This document shows, in pieces, positions 56,641-64,000 of a DNA stretch of 64,000 nt. Both the position numbers and the translations under genes were made by a program. The notes under the pieces are model-generated. The model saw nothing but the letters and a program-made list of their open reading frames with translations, did not search any database and was not told the origin of the DNA. Origin of the DNA: Arachis hypogaea (taxonomy: Eukaryota > Streptophyta > Magnoliopsida > Fabales > Fabaceae); NCBI RefSeq assembly GCF_003086295.3, contig NC_092047.1, positions 116,786,449 through 116,850,448 of the forward strand, given 5' to 3'. The first letter of the stretch is position 1. Each line of letters opens with the position of its first letter.

Positions 56641-57428
56641 CATAGTTGTTAGAACCGAACCAGTGATCGAACCGGTCAAGCTACTGGTTCACTGGTTTAT
56701 TGGTTCAACCGATAAATCACTAGTTGAACTGATAAAACCGATCTCACGTAATTATAAAATATAAAATAGTTAAAAACTTAAAATTAAAATTTGAAATACA
56801 TATCTTCACTAACATTTTATGAAGAATCAAGTCTCAACTTCTAAAAATAACTAATATAAAAAGACCATAAAATTTTAATACTATAATAGTATCTTATTTT
56901 GACACAATAAAAAATAATTAATTCACAAAGCCTATCATCTAACTATAATATCAGTAGATTTTAACACTAACACCAAAACAAATAACTTTAATCACAATAC
57001 TAGCAATAAAATAGATCAAGTAAATTAATAAATTTTTAGTGAAATTTATATTTATATTAATAATGGTATATAATTAAAATATAATTAATTTTAAAAATAG
57101 AAAAAACAAAAATTAAATTAAATTAGATATTTATGTATACTATATAATTAGTATTTGTCAAATACAATACTTAGAAGTGCAATGGCTAAGTGGCAAGTAG
57201 AGGTTGCTTTTGCTCCAAGGTTCTTTGTTCGAGACCTTGTGGAGACATTTTAAAAAATTTTTCAAACAGACCAGTTTGGTTAGACCGGTTTGCACCAATT
57301 TTTATCGGTTCACACCGATTTTATTCCTTAAACGGTCCAAGGAGTAAACCTAGTCTGGTTCCGATTCTAGTACGGTTCATTAGTTTTTCGGTCGAACCAA
57401 CCGATCCAGTTCAGTTTTTACAACTATG
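56641..57428. mobile_element. hAT-type non-autonomous element (788 bp)
   Basis: The ends are inverted, CATAGTTGTTAGAACCGAAC and complement CATAGTTGTAAAAACTGAAC, with further GAACCGGT/ACCGGTTC words inside. Identical 8-mers GATTGAAA flank it (56633-56640, 57429-57436), the hAT signature. A short tRNA-like stretch (57180-57240) is embedded. No transposase gene. Confidence 0.93.
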
Positions 57429-57855
57429 GATTGAAATATAAACATAATTTCAGAAACCAATAAGTATTATAAGATGATCAGATTGGATCGAATCGGATCC
57501 ACACTCTAATCAGATAGAAGTAAATATGTTTAAAAAAGTAAACAAAAAAAATTATTGACTTTTTTTATAAAAATAAAATTTTTTAATATTTTTTATTTTA
57601 TGGATATATTTGATATCTGATCCAAACATAAAAAGTGCGAATATCGAATTTGATCTAATAAGTTTAGTGCGGATTGGATCGAAATTTCAGCCATATCCCA
57701 CTATAAACACCCCTAGCAATAATAACTAAAAAATTATAATGATTGTATTTTTAAATAAGAGAAAGTGCAAAAAAAAAAAAAGTACTAAATACAAGAACAT
57801 TTAATTAAATATTAAAAAAATTTTTACTTTAAAACAGTTGGACTTTTTTTGCTTT

Positions 57856-57900
57856 TATATATATATATATATATATAATGTAATAATAATAATAATAATA
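57856..57900. repeat. (TA)n and (TAA)n microsatellites
   Basis: TA run at 57856-57877 followed by TAA repeats at about 57881-57900. Confidence 0.85.
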
Positions 57901-58097
57901 TGATAATTGTTTTATATATCACACAAATATAAACGTTTTTTTCTATAATCTTAAGAAAGGTTTTGTAAATCCCTAACCTTGTTATCGATTTTTGTAGTGT
58001 TAGCCCTCATATTATCAATTTGATTCATATATAATTCGGATGATAAATTATTTGGTGACGTACTTCCTTTTCTACTGTGATATACTTGTTTTTTTTA

Positions 58098-58098
<1 letters not shown>

Positions 58099-58147
<49 letters not shown>
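58099..58147. repeat. (ATT)n microsatellite
   Basis: A perfect trinucleotide run of about 16 units. It creates a spurious poly-leucine open frame on the plus strand. Confidence 0.92.
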
Positions 58148-58148
<1 letters not shown>

Positions 58149-58859
58149 GTACATTAAAAAATAACAGGCCAAATTATTGCCATAACATAATAGAAGTATG
58201 GAAGTTTATCATTCTTCTCTAATGGAGAAAACAAAATTCTTTTCAATAGTTTATTTAACGTTTAGTAGAATAAAAATAAATTTTATTAGAATAAATTTTA
58301 GTACGAGTTTAATATTTTTATTCATCATAAAATATTTATAGAATTACTCGTAGATAAATTTTAGAAAAAAGAAAAAAATCATGATTTTTAATTTTATTTT
58401 AAATAAACTTTATTTTTAATTTTATTTTTTAATAATATTAATTTTTTATCGAATATATTTATTTAATTATTTTTTAATCATATATAATTAAAAATAAACG
58501 GTGTTTTCATGGTTTAAAATAATTATATATGATTAAAATAATGAATTACCGTATATAATGAATGTGATATATTTTTTTTATGTAAATAATCTTTTAAAAA
58601 AATCTAATAGTTAATCTATTACCTTTTTTGTTTTAGTCTAAATTCAATATTTTTTATTGTTTTTGGAAAGAAAATCTTTTGAGGAATTTAATAATATGTG
58701 ATGAGGAACACCGAATAAATTATACAGAAACCAATTAAAACACAACATAAAAACATCTTTAAAAAAAGACGTTTTACGCGTCTTTATCTGAGTGGCCTCA
58801 TTTGTTTCCGCTTAGCGCCAGTTTCGTCCCAATCATCACAAATGAATTTATTTAAATTA

Positions 58860-59740
58860 ATAGATTTTCATGAATATATTTATTCCATATCATCGATCGT
58901 TAATAAAAAGTATTAATAAAATAACAAATAAACAAAAATTAATAAATTTATAATATTTGAAAGATTAATTTAATTCATAAAATTAAAAATATCAAAATTT
59001 TATAGAGACTTATTTTTTTTATATCTCTAAATAATATAATTGATTATATTATTTTTAGAATTGATTATATAATTGATTATAATTCTTAGAACAACGTATC
59101 TATAATGAAATAATTTTGGATTATTATTTTTTATAATTACAAGAGAACTAATTTATAATTGAAATTTGTGTAGATGAAATGAAATTAGTTTAAGTTTAGA
59201 CAGAGAATATATATTATGACGAAAAATTAATAAAATTTTGCTATTTGTATAGTTATTTTGATGAAATAATTACACATAATATAAAATTAAAATCGAATTA
59301 AAACTAAGCAGTGACACATCTTACATTTAGTTTTAAATTAATATTTATGACATATGATCCTATAAATATTAATGTGGTATTTTATTGGACCTAAAATAAA
59401 ATTGAATTGTAAATTAATATTGGAGTTGCTTTTAGTATAATAAAAAAAATTTATTTTTTATTATTATTATTTTAAATTTTAGAATTTGACTAATATGTGC
59501 CACAAGAACACACGTTAACGTTACAAATTAAAAAAAAAAATTATGATTGCTTTTATGTTTTATGACATCTATTTTTTAATTTAATTTCATACACTAACAA
59601 AAATAATAATAAATTTACATAAATATCTAATTATATATTACCATATTATAAAAATTAATTTTTGAATTGACCATTTAAAATATCTTTTGAATAGATAAAT
59701 TTAATTGAATAGCATTATAAATTTTTCATATTTAAAATAC
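58860..59740. other. Distal 5' flank of gene 4, homologous to the flanks of genes 2 and 3
   Basis: Non-coding, AT-rich. The order of words (TAATTATTTTGA..AATAATTA, TTTGACTAATAT, GTTACAAATTAAAAA, a CCATATTA block, ..TTCATATTTAAAATA) follows 27420-27800 and 51640-51850. Gene 4 therefore arose by an older duplication that included about 0.9 kb of upstream DNA. Confidence 0.7.
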
Positions 59741-61430
59741 GATAATATATATTGTATGACCAAGTTATTTTGGTAACTAATTATAACTAAATTGGTCCAG
59801 TAGTTTAAGTATTAATAACAAAATATTTTAATTAAAAAAATAAAAAAAATAAAAGACATAAGATAATAAAAAACTTAATTAGATTTGATTAAAAAATAAA
59901 AATTTATATGTAGTTATTTTTATATAAAATTCTTAATTGAAATCGTTAAATAACAATTTAATCAAATATATTAAATTATTTAACGATTTTTAATTAACAA
60001 TTTTACATCAAGAAAAATTGTATATTTATTTTTATCTAAAAATATAACTTATTCAATATTTATCTAACATATTTTTTAAATATTAAAATTAAGGGGAATA
60101 CTCCCACAAAGATGCTCTAAACATCTTTTTTAAAAGTCGTTGAGATGTCATAATATAATTAGTAGTATTTTTTAGACCTAGTTAAATTTAGATGGTTTAC
60201 ATATTCGGTCTGAATTCGGTCTGAATTTATAATTTAGATCAGATTTATATAAACTGGTCAGATCTTTGTTTTTTTTTCCTTCAAAACACGATGTCGTTTA
60301 GCATTCCTTCCTGAGCTCTCCCCTTCTCCTCCCTCAGTGTCAGTGTCACTCTGTCACTGAAGCTCTCTATCATCTCTCTCACTGTGGCTCACTGCTCTCG
60401 CCTCCAGTCTCTCTCATTATCTCCCGTGTCGCATTCAAGCTTCTCGTCGTTCTCTCGGTTCCAATCTCTCTCACCGTCTCCGGTCTCGCACTTAGTCGCT
60501 CCGCTTTCCTGCTCTCGTCGTCGCCAGCGACAGAAACAATAGGTCCTGTTGCCGATCGTCGGATTTGTCGCTATCATCTTCTTGGTTCGACTCTCGGCGT
60601 CAGTTTCCTCCTCGCCGTTAGCTTCTTCTCCGCCGTCAACCTCCTTTGCGCAACCAGAAGCTGGTCCCACCCAACCTAGAAGATCTGCATTGATCTTCTT
60701 CTTCCTCGAGCCAAAGGCGCTGGTTGCTGGTTCCGTTGATCGGTTCTTCTCCCTTATCGCAGATGCTATCCATCTTCTACTCTCTTGCAGCTCCTCGTGC
60801 CCCAAATGGTCGTCTTAGGTCCCATTCCTCCTTTTCGTATCGCCACTTCTCCTTCTCTTGCTTAGTTTAGTTCGTCTTCTTCCCACAATTCTGTCCGTGT
60901 TGGTGCTCCGGCGACGCAGCGATTTGGATGAGGGACCCGACGATGCGATGAGAGAACTCCGTTTTCCAATATGCGACTTGTCTCCTCGCCGTTTTCCATC
61001 CAGCTTCTGCCTCCATTAGCCTGCTTCCTCGCCTTTGCCTGGATCTTCGCCGGCGGTGATGCTGTTTTGTCCGAGGTCCATCACTATTTTTGGAGTCTAG
61101 TTAACACTCAGTTTCTCAGGGGCATCATAATTAATTCCAATTGTGTAATGATTTTTTTTTTGTTAGATATAATGGATTAATTTTAGCTCACTTCATTGGT
61201 TTTTTTAAGCATAAACGATCCGAGCCCAATTGTGTTTGTCCAAAAAATTGTTGTTTATGAAAGTAAAAAAAACGCTTAAAATAATCAAATTATTCACAAA
61301 TTTGATTTTTTCATAATAATCGGTTTGAATGAACCAAAATATAAGTGATGACACTTATCAAATTTTCATGTATAGTCTTTAAAAAAAGTTATTTTGGGTG
61401 TATATATGTAAGTGGTCTCCTGAAATTACT
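59741..61430. other. Unclassified 1.7-kb insertion in the gene 4 promoter region
   Basis: The homology to the gene 2/3 flank stops at 59740 and resumes at 61431. The insert has AT-rich ends and a GC- and pyrimidine-rich core (about 60290-61080, with CTCTCTC and GCCGTC words) that resembles a captured gene's 5' region or an LTR. Open frames on both strands in the core have no recognisable domain. I found no terminal repeats or target-site duplication. Confidence 0.5.
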
Positions 61431-61628
61431 CTCTCTTATCCGTTGGATCCAAGACCAACGGAATTTTGTATTAAGTTTAATTTTGTAGCTACCCATTTGT
61501 TACGTATTCCTATTGCGCGAGTCAAAGACATAACGCATTAAAGGAAAATTCTTAAATGTACCTAGATTTTTCCGATGACTAATTGACCAGCAAAGAATCT
61601 GAAGAATTGAATGCAATAACACTTACAT
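61431..61628 (+). promoter_or_regulatory. Conserved 5' block with W-box, gene 4
   Basis: Matches the blocks of genes 2 and 3 (CCGTTGGATCCAAGACCAAC, GAGTCAAAGACATAA, TTGACC at 61583-61588). The W-box is 105 bases from the ATG because about 100 bases between block and TATA are missing relative to gene 3. Confidence 0.65.
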
Positions 61629-61631
61629 TAT

Positions 61632-61638
61632 TATATAT
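61632..61638 (+). promoter_or_regulatory. TATA box of gene 4
   Basis: TATATAT about 56 bases before the ATG at 61688, followed by a leader shared in part with genes 2 and 3 (GAATGCAACGCTAACAA). Confidence 0.6.
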
Positions 61639-61687
61639 GCCGAATGCAACGCTAACAACATAGCAAGTAACAAACACGGAAACACCA

Positions 61688-63307
61688 ATGGCAACATCAT
61701 CATCACCGTTGCCATTTTCTCTCCTTTCAACTCTGCTAGCACTCACCATTGTTCTTCTTCTTCTTCTTCAGTCTCCTGTTTCACATGCAAATCCAGATGC
61801 TTACTTTCACGCTTGTCTCTCAAACAACAGATGGAAAAACCCATTAGCTCCTGTTAGCGTCACCGGAGCACTTTACACTAGGGACAACTCATCCTTCTCT
61901 TACATCCTCAACCTCCACATTCGTAACAAGAGGTTCAATAGACCAAACACACCCGAACCCATTGCCATCATAACCGCTTTCCATGAATCTCACGTTCAGG
62001 CAGCGGTTATATGCTCCAAAGCCAGCAAATTTCAGCTCAGAATCCGAAGCGGCGGCCATGACTACGAAGGCTTCTCCTTTATATCAGATGTTCCCTTCGT
62101 TCTTCTCGACCTGTACACTCTTAAATCTATTCACGTCAACATCCGAAACGGCACCGCTTTGATTGAGGCTGGTGCAACACTTGGCCAACTTTATTATAAA
62201 GTCGCACGGAACAGCCATGTTCATGCCATCGCTGCCGGAGTCTGTCCTTCTGTAGGCACCGGCGGCCACTTCAGCGGCGGTGGCTACGGCAACCTCATGA
62301 GAAAATATGGCCTCTCCGTGGACAACATCATCGACGCAAAAATCGTGGATGTAAATGGTAATATCCTTGACAGAAAATCAATGGGGGAGGATCTATTCTG
62401 GGCCATTAGAGGAGGTGGAGGTGCCAGTTTCGGTGTGATTCTCTCATGGACGATGAAGCTGGTGGAGGTTCCTCCATTGGTGACGGTGTTCAAGGTGAAT
62501 AGGACCTTGGAGCAAGGCGTCACGGACCTTGTTTACAAGTGGCAACATGTTGCACCAAAGATCGACAGGGATCTCTTCATCAGACTCCAGCACGAGGTGC
62601 ATCACAAGAGGGTTCAAGTTACCTTCATCGCCGAGTTCTTGGGACGAACCGATAGACTCTTGAGTTTGATGAAAAAAAGTTTTCCTGAACTGGGATTAAC
62701 CGAAAGTGATTGCGTTGAAATGCCTTGGGTGAACAGCACTCTTTTCTATTCAGAATACCCAATCGGAACCCCAGCAGAAGCGTTGTTATTCGAAGCAAAA
62801 GACCCTGCTCAGTCTTATTCCAAGAGCAAGTCAGATTTTGTGAAGAACGTTATTTCGAAAAAGGGGTTGCAATCTATATGGAACAAGCTCATCGAGAGTG
62901 AGGTAATTATTATGCAATGGAGCCCCTATGGTGGAAGAATGTGGGAGATTCCAACTTGGGCTACTCCGTTTCCTCATAGAGCAGGAAACTTGTTCAAGAT
63001 TTCGTACTACATAACTTGGTTACAAGATGAGGAACGTGTCGCTAATCATAACTTGAATTTGTTAAGGTCCATGTATAAGTTTATGACTCCTTTTGTTTCC
63101 AAATCGCCAAGGGAGGCTTTCTTTAACTACAGGGATAGAGATATTGGAGCCTGTCCAAGCAATGGAACAACCAACGTCGATGCCGCTCGAATTTACGGAG
63201 CCAAGTTTTTTAGAGAAAATTTTGATAGACTGGTGCAGGTCAAAACCAGAGTTGACCCGGAGAACTTCTTTAGATATGAACAGAGTATACCACCTCATAA
63301 AGGTTAA
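61688..63307 (+). CDS. Berberine bridge enzyme-like FAD oxidase, gene 4
   Basis: An intronless gene of 539 codons, close to genes 2 and 3 but clearly distinct. The leader has a Leu-rich core (residues about 10-33, ..VSHANP). His124 (GGHDYEG, Tyr126) and Cys186 (GVCPSV) are the predicted FAD attachment sites, and gatekeeper Val189 suggests an oxidase. Before the conserved glycine-rich turn it reads IIMQWSPYGG. Gln410 replaces the Glu of genes 1-3 and Ser replaces Asn in NPYGG, changes near the substrate side of the flavin. Tyr481 in NYRD is kept, and it ends VDPENFFRYEQSIPPHKG. The core promoter carries the shared W-box block, with an unrelated 1.7-kb insertion just upstream. A different substrate preference from genes 2 and 3 is possible but unproven. 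Confidence 0.95.
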   Translation: MATSSSPLPFSLLSTLLALTIVLLLLLQSPVSHANPDAYFHACLSNNRWKNPLAPVSVTGALYTRDNSSFSYILNLHIRNKRFNRPNTPEPIAIITAFHESHVQAAVICSKASKFQLRIRSGGHDYEGFSFISDVPFVLLDLYTLKSIHVNIRNGTALIEAGATLGQLYYKVARNSHVHAIAAGVCPSVGTGGHFSGGGYGNLMRKYGLSVDNIIDAKIVDVNGNILDRKSMGEDLFWAIRGGGGASFGVILSWTMKLVEVPPLVTVFKVNRTLEQGVTDLVYKWQHVAPKIDRDLFIRLQHEVHHKRVQVTFIAEFLGRTDRLLSLMKKSFPELGLTESDCVEMPWVNSTLFYSEYPIGTPAEALLFEAKDPAQSYSKSKSDFVKNVISKKGLQSIWNKLIESEVIIMQWSPYGGRMWEIPTWATPFPHRAGNLFKISYYITWLQDEERVANHNLNLLRSMYKFMTPFVSKSPREAFFNYRDRDIGACPSNGTTNVDAARIYGAKFFRENFDRLVQVKTRVDPENFFRYEQSIPPHKG

Positions 63308-64000
63308 TTGGAATTACATTAATATTTTGCTTGGATTGATATGTATACATAATAAATTTAAAGAATGATGTATATGTATCAAGAAAGTAATTTAAAGAAT
63401 ACAATTTTTACAAATAATTTAAGTCTCTTCATTTTAATCTTTTTTTTTTCGGAAGAGTAAACTTTTATTTAAAGAAATTTTCAAAGAATATTTATATATC
63501 TTTGAAAGTATTTTTTGGTTTATTTTATTTATTTTATTTAAATACATTAATTAATTAATTAATCATATTAATGATTTGATTTGACTAAAATAAATAATTT
63601 GATTTTATTTTAATTTACATTAATTTTTCATCTTATATATTTAGAGTCATAATTAATTTTTTATTTAATTTAATTGAAAAAAATATTAAATTATACCATA
63701 TTTTGTTTGATAAAATTAATTTTAGTTAATCAGTTATATTAATTGTTTGATTTGACTGGAATAAATAAATTAATTTTATTTTAATTTGTATTTTTTTTAT
63801 TTATTTTGATTAATTATTTTTAAAAATGGTTTAATTGTTACATAATATATTTATAAGATATTTTTTATTTATTTAAGTTATTGTATTTAACCCAACAATT
63901 ATAATTAATTTGTTATATCAATTATTTAATTTAATTAATTCAAATATATGTTATTTGATTCAATTTATTGTGAAGTTAATGTTCGAATCATTATTTATTA
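63308..64000. other. 3' flank of gene 4, AT-rich, nothing recognised beyond shared 3' UTR
   Basis: The first about 150 bases resemble the 3' flank of gene 3. The remainder is over 80 percent AT without genes or recognisable element ends up to the window edge. Confidence 0.6.

Larger units (their letters stand above)
55562..58799. mobile_element. MULE-like element with about 240-bp terminal inverted repeats
   Basis: 55562-55800 is repeated in inverted form at 58557-58799: GAGGCCACTCAG and AGACGC..ACGTCTTTTTTTAAAG at the edges, then TGTTGTGTTTTAATTGGTTT, TTTATTCGGTGTTCC and CTCAAAAGATTTTCTTTCC inside. The interior has no transposase. It contains a hAT element and microsatellites. The 9-base flanks do not match, so the class rests on the TIR style. 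Confidence 0.82.

Noticed and set aside
57170..57245. tRNA gene candidate (TGGCTAAGTGGC..GTTCGAGACC)
   Set aside because: A and B boxes are recognisable but the acceptor stem does not pair and it lies inside a hAT element. It is at most a tRNA-derived repeat. The same applies to 43690-43770.
58040..58222. 60-codon leucine-rich open frame
   Set aside because: It is produced by the (ATT)n microsatellite.
60389..61180. Open frames of 138, 89 and 69 codons in a GC-rich segment
   Set aside because: They overlap on both strands, have low-complexity Arg/Glu or Ser composition, no introns or domains, and lie in an insertion. Kept only as part of 59741-61430.

Overview
This is a nuclear plant-genome window. 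It is AT-rich, has no operon-like packing, and is dominated by layered transposable elements: Ty1/copia, L1- and RTE-type LINEs, MULEs, CACTA, hAT, a Helitron-like insert, a SINE and MITEs. The only intact genes are four single-exon berberine bridge enzyme-like (BBE-like) flavoproteins. Remembered similarity of the MULEs, the TCGATTTA-rich repeats and the SINE points to a legume, most likely Arachis (peanut or a wild relative). That assignment is an inference, not something the sequence proves.

Layout. 1-3039: a Ty1/copia retrotransposon on the minus strand, cut by the window edge, with its LTR against a decayed O-fucosyltransferase-like exon (3044-3291). 4262-5020: small repeats. 5063-9008: a 5'-truncated L1-type LINE on the minus strand with in-frame stops and a frameshift. 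9010-9850: AT-rich repeats. 10040-16425: a composite MULE with a decayed mudrA-like transposase (+) and a decayed plant mobile domain (PMD) gene (-). 16426-21050: AT-rich repeats, a foldback MULE-MITE, and a larger foldback with a SINE in one arm.

21131-63307 is the BBE-like cluster, all on the plus strand: gene 1 (21131-22753), gene 2 (29518-31131), gene 3 (52436-54052) and gene 4 (61688-63307). Genes 2 and 3 are almost identical. They are the ends of two tandem segments, 22725-31154 and 31160-54073, each running from the 3' tail of a gene-1-type gene through a common spacer to a gene-2/3-type gene. The segments differ in length (8.4 and 22.9 kb) almost entirely because of later insertions. 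The first gained a MITE and a Pack-MULE. The second gained a 6.3-kb Helitron-like insert, two CACTA elements (one holding a solo LTR, the other a captured pectin acetylesterase fragment) and a MULE holding a LINE remnant. With these removed both segments are about 6.9 kb, and each copy shows the empty site for the other's insertions. Gene 4 is an older relative with its own promoter-proximal insertion (59741-61430).

The four proteins have signal-peptide-like N-termini, an FAD-binding domain with both covalent-FAD residues (His and Cys), and the C-terminal BBE domain. They are therefore predicted to be secreted, bicovalently flavinylated carbohydrate or alcohol oxidases. A conserved 5' block with a W-box precedes genes 2, 3 and 4, but in gene 2 the Pack-MULE has pushed it about 1.35 kb away. 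I found no new class of biological system. The most valuable content is the dated insertion history and the active-site and promoter divergence within the cluster.
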